Source of the DNA: Planctomycetota bacterium
GTDB lineage: Bacteria; Planctomycetota; UBA8108; JACQVS01
Length of the DNA stretch: 64,000 nucleotides
Assembly (NCBI GenBank): GCA_028280485.1
Contig: JANQLS010000055.1
Span: forward strand, 34,360 to 98,359
Direction: 5' to 3'
Positions 45,180 through 54,313 of the stretch are shown here, one piece after another. Numbering within the stretch: position 1 is the first letter of the stretch; the number at the start of each line of letters is the position of its first letter. Position numbers and translations under genes: made by a program. The notes beneath the pieces were generated by a model. The model was given only the letters and a program-made list of their open reading frames with translations, ran no database searches and was not told the DNA's origin.

Positions 45180-48100
45180 ATGCACAAGCTTAGCTTAAAA
45201 AACCTATCGTTCCCTTCCATCAGCGCTTCTCAAGGCCTCAGGTCTTCTCAAGAAAAGGCAAAGGCTTGGTCTTGGGCGGGTTTGATGCTCTTGTCGATCT
45301 TCGTCTTCAGTGGTTGTGACAACTCCACTAAAGTGAGACAGACCTTTCCTTTAGATGGTGAAGAAGATGTTCGAGCGAACACGCAGATTCTGATTCGCTT
45401 CGACACCGCCTTTGGAACTGAAGATGACACGAGTAATGAGCATCTATCACAGCACATCACAGTGGCCGGTTCGCTCACCCCTGCGGGTTATCCCGGTACT
45501 TTCACCGTGCAATCGTATGATGAAGCGCTCAGTGCCGCTCAAGCTGTCGCAGTCCTCGACGGAAGTGATGATGATCCACCGAGTGTACCAACCTTTCCTC
45601 TGCCTCAAGATCCCGATGAAGAACCTCCCGCGATCGATACGGTCGTCTTCACCTTAGCCTCCTCTGAAGGCTTTAAGCAGGGCGAGGTTATCACCGTGTC
45701 CGTGAGTCATGATTTGAAAGTTGCGGGAAGTTTTATTAAGTCCCATCAATTCACCTTCCAAGTTCTCGTTCCCTTGCCGACTCAAGGAGACTTGAGCAGC
45801 TTGCGCGTGATCTCTACCGACCCACGTAACCATCGTATTCTCGGAACGACCCGACCTCGTATGGCGGCTAAGTTTTCGGAAGCGGTATCACGAAATAACC
45901 TCGCGAACAATGTTTCGATCAGGGGCGAGATCTCAGGTCGACACTCGAACTTAGAAATTCTTTTTACTGAACTTTCAGGTGACAACGTCCTTGAAGCTGC
46001 AGCTCGTCTGTCAACGGATGATCGATTCGTTCCCGGCGAATGGGTGACGGTGACTTTTAACGATGAAATCGTCGCTGCTTCGGGGGGAGAAAACGCCGCC
46101 CATCTCTCACCTTACTCTTTCAGGTTCCAAGCCACTCCCGGTGCCTTGAATTTAGAACTCGAAAACGGACCTTGGGCTTCAGTTCTCAATCGACCCACTG
46201 GCGTGACGGCCACCGATATCCAAGCAGCTGACTTTCTTCCCGACAACGACTCTATGGAGATCGCGGTTTTGGGTAAAGAAGCGGATGGTCGAGATGTCAT
46301 CGAGCTTTACGCTTTTCTCGCCGAACAGTGGAATCGCTTCGGACAATTGGTCCTCAATGAAGCGGATGCTCAGGTGGTTTCGATCAAGGGAATCGTAGCT
46401 GGCGATTTCGTTGGATCGGATGATTACGAAACGGATGGGACGGTTGATTTAGCGGTCATCCTAGAAGGGACGGCTGGCAGTCATATCCGTTTTTATACTT
46501 TCAGCTTGTCGGAAGCCCCTCGAGAAAATGCAGATCTAAGAGTGGTACTCCCTGCGTACGAAATCGATCGTATCTATTCTGTCGATTTAGACAGTAATGG
46601 TCATCGCGATCTCATCATCACGCACAATACGAATACTTACACTCCTCCCGAAGATCCTGATGCTGCTCAAGTTCCTGATCTTCCCGGACTGCCGTCGACG
46701 ACCAGCACTGGCCCAACCAGCACGGGTTATCTCACGGTACTTCAAAAGCGTCTGACTACCCCTGATTTAACGAACATCGATCTTTCTGATTTAGATTCTT
46801 TAATTCCCAAGTTGGGATTCGAGCTCGTCGAAAATCCTCTTTTGCTTCCACGTCGACCCGAACGAGTGGAGTTCGGAGATTTGGATAACGACGGTAAACT
46901 CGATGTTGTCGTCGAGTCTCAAGTCGGCTTACATATTTACCGAAACGCTGGTACCCGTGAAGATCGATTCCAGTTCCAATTCGCAGCCGAAATCATCGCC
47001 CCCGAGGGTGGATCCACTCTGTGGAGACCCGACACTTGGGGACTCGGAGATATCGATGCTGACCGTGACCTCGATCTGGTCGGTTGGGAGAACTCTCAAG
47101 CGCATATCTTAGTCAATACGGTCTTCCCGATCCCTGAGGCGACGGATGACAATCCGGATGCTGCCGATGAACCTCGCGGAATCATCTTTGATTCCCTCGA
47201 GCTTCAAAGGTTAAACACCCTCGATCTGCCTCGTTCAGCTACTGAAAGCGATAATCCTCAGATTCGAGATTTTGATGGAGATAGCCGACTCGATGTCTTA
47301 GTTGCTGACCGTGATGGTGACTTCCATATCTTCATGGGTGGAGACACCGGCGAAGATGATAATCCCTTCCAGTTCGAACGTTTCGTTCCTCCTGGAGGCA
47401 CCGTGAGTCAAGCTGCATTCCAATCTCAAGCAGCGGGGAATCTCCTCCGTTCGGCGGTGATCGACTTGGATCAAGATCGCGGTCTCGACCTCGTTCTCAT
47501 CACAGTGCCCGAAGAAGATTCTCTGATCAGAACTTCATCCCTTGAAACCTTCCAATCGATGGAAGTAGGAGAGGTCGCGATCGGAAACCAATTCTTTGCA
47601 TTAGGTATTTGTGAAACAGAAAACGCACCCCAAACTCCAATCGATTGTGCGGAAGCCCAAATTCAAACTTACGATGGTTCAGAATTTACTGTGCCGATCG
47701 TAGGAACGACACAACAGGATGCAGCGGGCTACACCCTTTCACTCGCTTACGATTCCGACCTTCTTTCTTTCGACGGTTTCAATCTTCCCCCGAATCTAAT
47801 TTCTGGTGCAGAGATCTCCACTTGCTTCACGAACAATTCAGGAGATGGAGACTGCGAGGGCTTCGTAAGGATCGAAGTGACTCTTACTACAACCTCTCAG
47901 GGTAGCCAAACGGCCTTGAGCCCGGGTGTCAATGTTTACTTGGGCGAAGCGGTCTTCTCTGGTCGCGAGGTCTCCAGTACAGCCACTGCTACACTCAGAC
48001 TTGTTAATAACGTGGTTGTGGGTGAAGACGAAGTCGTTGGAAATCTTCTCACTGTGCCCGATGGGCAAGCCAGTAGCGTCGAACCCGTCAGTATTCTCGA

Positions 48101-51100
48101 CACGATGGTCGAAGCGATCATCCATCCTCCACTGCTCGAAATGGCGAGTTGTGAAGTCGTCGAAATTCGCGAAAGTGATTTTGTCGGTCGAGTGAACTGG
48201 GACGTCTCTGAGATTCCTGGAGTTGAAATCGATCACTTCCGAATTAACGTAGGAGGAATCCTACACAACAATATCAGTCCTGATTTGCGCACCTTTGAGT
48301 TTACCCGTAGTGGCACTGGAACTTTCAGTGTGACTGTCTTTGCTTACGACTCTAATGGTAGCCGCCTCGATCTTGTGAGTTGTAGTGGTGGAGTTAGAAT
48401 TGACATTTTAAGACCTCAAGTCTTATGTGTCGCTCACGCCGACTCCAATGAGATCAGTTGGAATCTGAGTACTTCTGTCGACAAATTCATCGTGTTTAAA
48501 AATGGTGAGCCGATTCGAACCTTAGCGGGAACGGCAGTCGAGTACGTCGACCGTAACCCCTCGGAGTTCGGAGGAGATCTCTACGAAGTTCAAGGCATCA
48601 TCGATGTCGATAATGGCGCTTCGATCGAAGGACCCAAGGGAACCTGTTCTCAAGGAGTCATCGGAGATAACGATCCCGATGTGACTCTCGCTCCGGCAGG
48701 TTTAACCATGACCTTGCGACCACGCAGTGCCGTGACGTCTCCCAATGTCTTGGAATTAGCCTGGATCAACGGTGAAGGTTACGACACTCTCGATTTAGAA
48801 ATTCTTCGCGAAGGTCCTGCCGGAATGGAAGTGATTCTAACCGAATCCCTCAACGGTACGGTCTTCGGCTACCTCTATGAAGGTGAGCACTCTTACGGTG
48901 CTGAGCCCGGTCGCTACGCCTTCCGTTTGACCGGGCATCGAGGTGGTGTTTCGAGTGATACTATCACTTCAGCCAATGTCTCGGTCGCCGTACCGGGTTT
49001 AGAAAACTTGTCGTTCACTTGTGATCGATCAGGAGACGATTCCATCTTCCTCTTCTGGACGTCTTTGTGGTCAGGATACTCTCACTTAGAGTTGACGGCC
49101 TCAAATGCCGAAACGGATGAGGTTCTCGTTCAAGAGTTCTTGGATCTCTCGCGTCGATCCCATGCGTTTAACAGTTTACCCTTCGCTAATGAATATGAGT
49201 TCTCGATCCGTGGGGTTTATCAGGGCTACCTTCCGGATGCGATCGCCAGTTCTGGCCAAGCTCAAGTTTGTAGCTTGTCGCTTCGGCCTGCACTCCGCTT
49301 GAGCGATCTCGAAACCGGAGTCGGTTTGCAAAAATCAGTCGTGATTCCCATCCATGCTGATCTTCCAGCGAAGGCTTCAGGATTCAGTTTTACTTTGGAA
49401 TTGCCTGACTTTGTCAACCTCTCGATCGACCTCGATAATCCCGAAGCTACGGTTCTCTTGAACGATACTCTCGTTGAGAACAACGCTCGATTCGATACCT
49501 TGGAGATCTTAGATGGCAGTACTGAAGACTCTCGCCGACTTTCCGTCGCTGTGAGTGGAACCGAATTTACTCCACGTGAAAACAATGTGATCGCCTGGGT
49601 GATCGCCTCGATCGACTGGCAGACTCATGGATTTGAACTGTGGGGAACTCACAGTTTGAGCTTAGTCAACACTTCTTCAGTGACCTTCTTCCCTGCGAGA
49701 GAGGGCGAAGCCCCATTCACGACCGTCGACGTGGCGGTTGGAGATGATGCGAACAGCACGCTCTTTGTTCGCAAGCGTTACCTCGCCGTTGACGATATCG
49801 CGGTGGCTGCAGATACCCAAGGTGAACCCGAGCCAGTGACCGTTCGGGTCCGTGGAACTTTTGATAATCCTTCTAACAATCCCGATGACACGGAGGGATA
49901 TCGAATTCTCTCTTACACTGCGAGTGTCAGCTTCAATCCTGATGAGTTAGAACTCTTGCCGATCACTTCAGAGGATCAATCCGAGATCGTCGGCTTCGGT
50001 GAAGGAATCTTACAGTTCCCCACCGGTGAAGAGTTCGAAGAAGCACGAGACTCTGGTGAAGTGAGTTTAATCTGGTTGGGATTTGACCTCGGTGTTAATC
50101 CTGAAGACACGCAATTGAAGTTCATCGGGCACGGAATCAACATGTCCTTTGCGGTCTTCAAGTTTAAGCCCTTGGTATCTGGTAATGTCGCCGGACGTTC
50201 TCTCTCAGTTAATTTTATTCCAGAAACTGAGATCAATGGTTCTTCGGTGTTGACCACTCGTGTTCCCAGTGACTTAGATCCTTTGATCACCTACTTTGAT
50301 GGATCCGTCAGTGTTCTGCCTCTGGCCGATGCGCCAGTGGTCAGCGGTCTCGATCCTCAAATGGGACCGATTACCGGCGGAGCTCAAGTTACCTTGACAG
50401 GATCGAATCTCTTAGACGAAGTCGTCGAGAATACTGATTTAGAAATCAGCCTCAAGCGCGAGGACTCTCAAGGTAACGTCGTCTCGATTCCTGTACCTTA
50501 CACCGATATTCTCGAACGTCACGAAGACCGAATCGTCTTTGTCGTTCCTCCGGCTGGTGAAGATTTCTATCTGCCTAGTCTCCCCGCCATCACCTTCGAT
50601 GTCGAGCTGAAGACTCCCGGTGGCCAGTCGGGTATCGAGCAAGCCTTTACTTACGAAAACCTCTTCCTCAGTACGGTTTCAAAAACTGAAGGAGTTGCAG
50701 CGGGGGGTGAATCGATGTTCATCACCGGAACCGGAATCGCGAATGACGCGGTGGTTTCGTTCCGCGTCGGTGAAGGAGAAGACTCTCAGATCTTCACCGT
50801 AACTGAATATCTCGAACGCGATCCCATCGGTCGACGAGTCGAGTTCTTAACTCCTGCGATGCCGGTTCCTGGAGGATCCTTGGCGACGATCATCGTCGAT
50901 GTTCCCGAGTTAAATCCACGCGAGTTAGGTATCGAGTTCCGTATTCAAAGTGAAGGCGTGATTCGATCCTTATCTCCCGATAATGGACCGGTGACCGGTG
51001 GTACTGAGATTGTTGTTTCCGTCGGTGGATTTGATTCCTTAGCAGACGCACAAGTCTTTGTCGGCGAAAATGAAGCGACTATCACCGATAGAACAGGAGA

Positions 51101-52298
51101 GACGATTACAATCGAGACTCCTTCAGCCGGTGAACCGGGGGTGGTCTCGGTTCGAGTGATCGCGGATGGTGACGATGTGATCCTCCCCGATGCCTTCACT
51201 TACATTCCCGTCTTAGAACCTCAAGTCGTATCGATCGAACCCGGTGTCGGACACCTTTCCGGCGGTGAGGTCGTCACGATCACTCTCATCGACTTCAACT
51301 TTGGAACCGAAAACTATGGTGTTCGTTTTGGCGAAGTCGAAGCTCAAACCATTATCGAAGGCCAAGAACCAGGAACCATCGAAGTTACCGTTCCTCCTGG
51401 TGCTTCAAACGGATTGGTGAATGTTGAAGTTCGCCGCGGTGCCTTGATCGCTACCTTAGAAAATGGTTTCCGTTATCGAAACTCGATGATCACCAGTATC
51501 ACTCCCGACGCCGGACCCAACGGTGGAGGGACGACGGTCACTCTCGAAGTGGATGACTTCGGATCGTTTACCGAAGCTCCCACTGTCACCTTTGACGGTA
51601 TCGAAGGTGTCGTGACTTCATTCGCTGGTATTCCTGATACGACTCAAGCGACGATCGAGGTGACCACTCCTCGTCACTGTGCTGCCGGAGCCGTCGACGT
51701 CACCGTCAGTGCGAATGGATTTAGCCACACACTTTCAGGTGCCTATACCTTTGATTTGACCGGCGAGTTGGATCTTTTAGAAGTCACCACTCCCGAAGGA
51801 TTCAGTGGTTGCGGTAACGACCAAATCTTGATTCGAACTTCAGGAATCTGTGATTCAGCCGTGATTCGACTCAACGGTGAGGTCGTCCCCTCCGAAACCG
51901 TTTCCCAAGTCGATGATTTCACTCTGGAAGTGATCGCCGATCAAGTGGCTGAAGACGTCGACTCCTTGACTCTCGAAGTCAGCTTAGACGGTGTCGTCTT
52001 CGTCACCTGGGAAACTCCAATCCCAGTAGCTCCGATGTTTATCCGCGGAGATGTCGATGGTAGTGGAGAATTAGATGTCACGGACAGTGGTGTCTTAGCC
52101 AGTTTCCTCAACGGTGGCTTGCCGCCAATCTCCTACTACGATGCCTTAGACGTCAACGACGACGGACAGATCGACGCGGGTGATTTGACCTATCTCAATG
52201 TTCACCTTTTCCTCGGAGGAGAGGCTCCTCTGGCACCTTTCCCCGCAGCGGGAATCGATCCTACTCCTGAAGACCTTCTGCCACGCTGCGTGAACTGA
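45180..52298 (+). CDS. Giant multidomain surface lipoprotein with dockerin
   Basis: The 2372-residue protein starts at ATG 45180 after GAGGAAC and has a lipoprotein signal (WAGLMLLSIFVFSGC), so it should be anchored in the cell envelope. Domains in order: two Ig-like Big_5-type domains (about 55-320); FG-GAP/VCBS-like repeats (about 330-790) with calcium-type loops such as DLDNDGKLDVVV and DFDGDSRLDVLVADRDGD; a cohesin-like domain (about 800-960); fibronectin-III-like domains (about 980-1370); two more cohesin-like domains (about 1375-1710); four to six IPT/TIG domains (about 1715-2280) marked by PxxGPxxGG (MGPITGG, NGPVTGG, AGPNGGG); and a dockerin (2286-2372; RGDVDGSGELDVTDSG and DVNDDGQIDAGDL). 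It follows the A/B cluster and overlaps the next start by one base spacing. I infer an anchor or organiser for the A/B proteins. Confidence 0.82.
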   Translation: MHKLSLKNLSFPSISASQGLRSSQEKAKAWSWAGLMLLSIFVFSGCDNSTKVRQTFPLDGEEDVRANTQILIRFDTAFGTEDDTSNEHLSQHITVAGSLTPAGYPGTFTVQSYDEALSAAQAVAVLDGSDDDPPSVPTFPLPQDPDEEPPAIDTVVFTLASSEGFKQGEVITVSVSHDLKVAGSFIKSHQFTFQVLVPLPTQGDLSSLRVISTDPRNHRILGTTRPRMAAKFSEAVSRNNLANNVSIRGEISGRHSNLEILFTELSGDNVLEAAARLSTDDRFVPGEWVTVTFNDEIVAASGGENAAHLSPYSFRFQATPGALNLELENGPWASVLNRPTGVTATDIQAADFLPDNDSMEIAVLGKEADGRDVIELYAFLAEQWNRFGQLVLNEADAQVVSIKGIVAGDFVGSDDYETDGTVDLAVILEGTAGSHIRFYTFSLSEAPRENADLRVVLPAYEIDRIYSVDLDSNGHRDLIITHNTNTYTPPEDPDAAQVPDLPGLPSTTSTGPTSTGYLTVLQKRLTTPDLTNIDLSDLDSLIPKLGFELVENPLLLPRRPERVEFGDLDNDGKLDVVVESQVGLHIYRNAGTREDRFQFQFAAEIIAPEGGSTLWRPDTWGLGDIDADRDLDLVGWENSQAHILVNTVFPIPEATDDNPDAADEPRGIIFDSLELQRLNTLDLPRSATESDNPQIRDFDGDSRLDVLVADRDGDFHIFMGGDTGEDDNPFQFERFVPPGGTVSQAAFQSQAAGNLLRSAVIDLDQDRGLDLVLITVPEEDSLIRTSSLETFQSMEVGEVAIGNQFFALGICETENAPQTPIDCAEAQIQTYDGSEFTVPIVGTTQQDAAGYTLSLAYDSDLLSFDGFNLPPNLISGAEISTCFTNNSGDGDCEGFVRIEVTLTTTSQGSQTALSPGVNVYLGEAVFSGREVSSTATATLRLVNNVVVGEDEVVGNLLTVPDGQASSVEPVSILDTMVEAIIHPPLLEMASCEVVEIRESDFVGRVNWDVSEIPGVEIDHFRINVGGILHNNISPDLRTFEFTRSGTGTFSVTVFAYDSNGSRLDLVSCSGGVRIDILRPQVLCVAHADSNEISWNLSTSVDKFIVFKNGEPIRTLAGTAVEYVDRNPSEFGGDLYEVQGIIDVDNGASIEGPKGTCSQGVIGDNDPDVTLAPAGLTMTLRPRSAVTSPNVLELAWINGEGYDTLDLEILREGPAGMEVILTESLNGTVFGYLYEGEHSYGAEPGRYAFRLTGHRGGVSSDTITSANVSVAVPGLENLSFTCDRSGDDSIFLFWTSLWSGYSHLELTASNAETDEVLVQEFLDLSRRSHAFNSLPFANEYEFSIRGVYQGYLPDAIASSGQAQVCSLSLRPALRLSDLETGVGLQKSVVIPIHADLPAKASGFSFTLELPDFVNLSIDLDNPEATVLLNDTLVENNARFDTLEILDGSTEDSRRLSVAVSGTEFTPRENNVIAWVIASIDWQTHGFELWGTHSLSLVNTSSVTFFPAREGEAPFTTVDVAVGDDANSTLFVRKRYLAVDDIAVAADTQGEPEPVTVRVRGTFDNPSNNPDDTEGYRILSYTASVSFNPDELELLPITSEDQSEIVGFGEGILQFPTGEEFEEARDSGEVSLIWLGFDLGVNPEDTQLKFIGHGINMSFAVFKFKPLVSGNVAGRSLSVNFIPETEINGSSVLTTRVPSDLDPLITYFDGSVSVLPLADAPVVSGLDPQMGPITGGAQVTLTGSNLLDEVVENTDLEISLKREDSQGNVVSIPVPYTDILERHEDRIVFVVPPAGEDFYLPSLPAITFDVELKTPGGQSGIEQAFTYENLFLSTVSKTEGVAAGGESMFITGTGIANDAVVSFRVGEGEDSQIFTVTEYLERDPIGRRVEFLTPAMPVPGGSLATIIVDVPELNPRELGIEFRIQSEGVIRSLSPDNGPVTGGTEIVVSVGGFDSLADAQVFVGENEATITDRTGETITIETPSAGEPGVVSVRVIADGDDVILPDAFTYIPVLEPQVVSIEPGVGHLSGGEVVTITLIDFNFGTENYGVRFGEVEAQTIIEGQEPGTIEVTVPPGASNGLVNVEVRRGALIATLENGFRYRNSMITSITPDAGPNGGGTTVTLEVDDFGSFTEAPTVTFDGIEGVVTSFAGIPDTTQATIEVTTPRHCAAGAVDVTVSANGFSHTLSGAYTFDLTGELDLLEVTTPEGFSGCGNDQILIRTSGICDSAVIRLNGEVVPSETVSQVDDFTLEVIADQVAEDVDSLTLEVSLDGVVFVTWETPIPVAPMFIRGDVDGSGELDVTDSGVLASFLNGGLPPISYYDALDVNDDGQIDAGDLTYLNVHLFLGGEAPLAPFPAAGIDPTPEDLLPRCVN

Positions 52299-52299
52299 G

Positions 52300-52698
52300 A
52301 TGTCCATCGAACAAACATTTGATCAACCTTGGGCTTCGGAAGAGCCGGTCGATTCCGGTTCTTCCGAAGCTTCTTTCGCGAGGATCTGGCTGACGAAGGA
52401 GCTTCTACCCGTTTCTGGAGGAGAAGTAGGCTTTTTGATCCTTTTTGCCACGATAACCCTCCACATGTGGATCGCCCTGTTGGGACCCAATTCAGAAGGA
52501 CATCTCTTCCGCTGCGGAGTTTTGGGGGAAGCCTTCGGATTGAGTTTCATTCTGGTGGCTCCGATGCTCTCCATTTATGCCGGATTTCGCTCCCAGCGTC
52601 GGAATCGAGACGCTCTTTTTCCCTATATCACGATCATCGGAGGGGGGATTATGAGCATGGTCACCGTCTTTGCGTGCATTTTGGCGCTGATGTCTTAG
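52300..52698 (+). CDS. Small membrane protein of unknown function
   Basis: A 132-residue protein whose ATG begins one base after the stop of the giant lipoprotein gene, so it is translationally coupled to it. After a hydrophilic, Ser/Glu-rich N-terminus (about 40 residues) there are three hydrophobic segments: VGFLILFATITLHMWIALL, EAFGLSFILVAPMLSIYAG and GGGIMSMVTVFACILALM, separated by short loops, one basic (RSQRRNRD). No family is recognised. The coupling suggests a role in export, anchoring or retention of the large protein, but nothing in the sequence proves it. Confidence 0.65.
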   Translation: MSIEQTFDQPWASEEPVDSGSSEASFARIWLTKELLPVSGGEVGFLILFATITLHMWIALLGPNSEGHLFRCGVLGEAFGLSFILVAPMLSIYAGFRSQRRNRDALFPYITIIGGGIMSMVTVFACILALMS

Positions 52699-52804
52699 CC
52701 CGGAGCTTTGAAATCCTCCGAAATTCATTAATAAGCTCGGAGTGGCTGTGAATTTTTATCAAACTTAGTTAGAGTCGGATTCCAATCTATTAGAACTAAG
52801 GCCT

Positions 52805-52878
52805 TAACGAGCCCGAAGCGCTAGCGAGGGGCCCATTCTTAAATATGCTGGCCCCTCGCTAGCGCTTCGGGCTCGTTA
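52805..52878 (+). repeat. Perfect 28-bp inverted repeat (GCCCGAAGC type)
   Basis: Bases 52805-52832 and 52851-52878 are perfect inverted copies of 28 bp (TAACGAGCCCGAAGCGCTAG then CGAGGGGC) around an 18-base spacer. It would form a very stable cruciform or RNA hairpin. It is related to the ends of R3 elements. Confidence 0.9.
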
Positions 52879-52879
52879 G

Positions 52880-53030
52880 AGGGATTTTGCTAAAAATTCA
52901 CAATCTCGGAGCGTCAGCGACGGGATGCGTCAGCGCATTGAACAAACGGTCCACATTTTTTCGATATCTAAGGCATTTAGTTTCCACCCACAAAACACTT
53001 TAGCAATATCCCGTCGCTTACGCTCCGGGC
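52880..53030 (+). repeat. Second inverted-repeat element (CGGAGCGT type)
   Basis: CTCGGAGCGTCAGCGACGG at 52905 is inverted at 53008-53029 (two mismatches in 22), and the flanks GGGATTTTGCTAAA and TTTAGCAATATCCC are also inverted. The right arm matches the right end of R3 copy 1 at 4925-4950. No gene lies from 52699 to 53532. Confidence 0.75.
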
Positions 53031-53232
53031 TTATTACTATTTTGCTTGAGTCCTGAAGGTGGATCTTAGATCGATTGGAATCTAAAAATCTACAGCGTCT
53101 GAGGGGTCTACGGTGGTCTTGGAGGACGAAACTCTACTTGAAATTTCGGTTCAATCACCGATATTCATTCAGGGGCGGTCAGCTTCCGCATTTTGCCGAA
53201 TTTCGGGTAAATACTCATCTTAAGCAATTTTA

Positions 53233-53262
53233 TTGACACCTTTTCGAATGCAATGGTAGCAT
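53233..53262 (+). promoter_or_regulatory. Candidate promoter for the metallophosphoesterase-yidC-mnmE operon
   Basis: TTGACA at 53233-53238 and TAGCAT at 53257-53262 with an 18-base spacer. The leader of about 260 nt that follows contains three copies of TTTAGACTRA (53291, inverted near 53394, and 53417). Confidence 0.45.
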
Positions 53263-53532
53263 TTGCTCCCTGGTATTTGGTCACCATCGTTTTAGACTAA
53301 CCCTCAAGAGTCCTATAGCGGGTACTATCCTATTTAATGGGGCCTGTTTAAGAGGCAATGACTAGAAGAGACAGTACCTAGTAGAAAGTATGGTTTAGTC
53401 TAAATCTGTCTGAACGTTTAGACTGATTTAGAACCCTGTCCTGTAACCTGATACCGGCATATCAACCTGTCAATTTCCCAGAAGATCAGCTAGCAAAGAA
53501 AGAACGAGTTCATAACTACTCGTTATCAATCC

Positions 53533-54306
53533 GTGAAATTAGCGATAGTAAGCGACATCCACGCCAACTTGGCTGCTCTCGAAGCTGTCTTAGAAGACAT
53601 CGAGGGTGAGAAGGTAGATAAGATCTACTGCCTTGGCGATGTGATCGGATACGGGCCTGATCCCCGAGAATGCTTAGAGCTAGCTTTAGATTTTCCGATC
53701 AATCTTTTAGGGAATCATGAAGAAGCCGTGCTCGTCGGGGCCATCGGATTTAATCCTAAAGCCAAAGCGGCCATCGATTGGACCCGAGACCAACTCAACC
53801 TCGAATCTGAACCCATCGAAAAAAACCGTGAATTTTGGAATTTTTTGGGCAGGCTGAAAAGAAGTCATTTAGAGGGAGACTTCCTCTTCGTTCACGGTTC
53901 CCCCCGCGACCCCACCCGTGAATATATATTTAGTCAGGATTACCAAGACAGAAAGAAGATGGACGACATCTTTGCCTGTCCTCCTGGGGTCGACTGGAGA
54001 GTTTGTTTTACGGGTCATACCCATTTTCCGGGGATTTTCAGCCAAGAGAATCCTTACAAGTTTAATGATCCCGCCTCACTCTCCAACAAGTTCAGTCTCC
54101 GGGGGCTCGCCAATCGAATCATCATCAACGTGGGTTCGGTGGGACAGCCTCGAGACAATGATAATCGAGCTTCTTACGTGATCCTGGAAGAAGCAGACGT
54201 TCGCTTTAAACGAATCGATTACGACATAGGACGAACTGTCGATCGATTCAAAGATTGCCCACAATTACCCGAATACTTGGCTCGCCGCCTCGAAGAAGGA
54301 AAGTGA
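53533..54306 (+). CDS. Metallophosphoesterase family phosphatase
   Basis: A 257-residue cytosolic calcineurin-like phosphoesterase starting at GTG. All metal-binding motifs are present: SDIHANLAAL (DxH), CLGDVIGYGPDPREC (GDxxxYG), GNHEEA (GNHE), and further on FVHGSPRDP and FTGHTHFPG (GHTH), then NVGSVGQPRD. This arrangement is that of the YfcE/ApaH-like group, whose natural substrates vary (diadenosine polyphosphates, phosphodiesters), so none is assigned. It ends seven bases before yidC and is the first gene of that operon. Confidence 0.85.
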   Translation: MKLAIVSDIHANLAALEAVLEDIEGEKVDKIYCLGDVIGYGPDPRECLELALDFPINLLGNHEEAVLVGAIGFNPKAKAAIDWTRDQLNLESEPIEKNREFWNFLGRLKRSHLEGDFLFVHGSPRDPTREYIFSQDYQDRKKMDDIFACPPGVDWRVCFTGHTHFPGIFSQENPYKFNDPASLSNKFSLRGLANRIIINVGSVGQPRDNDNRASYVILEEADVRFKRIDYDIGRTVDRFKDCPQLPEYLARRLEEGK

Positions 54307-54313
54307 TTCTTCG

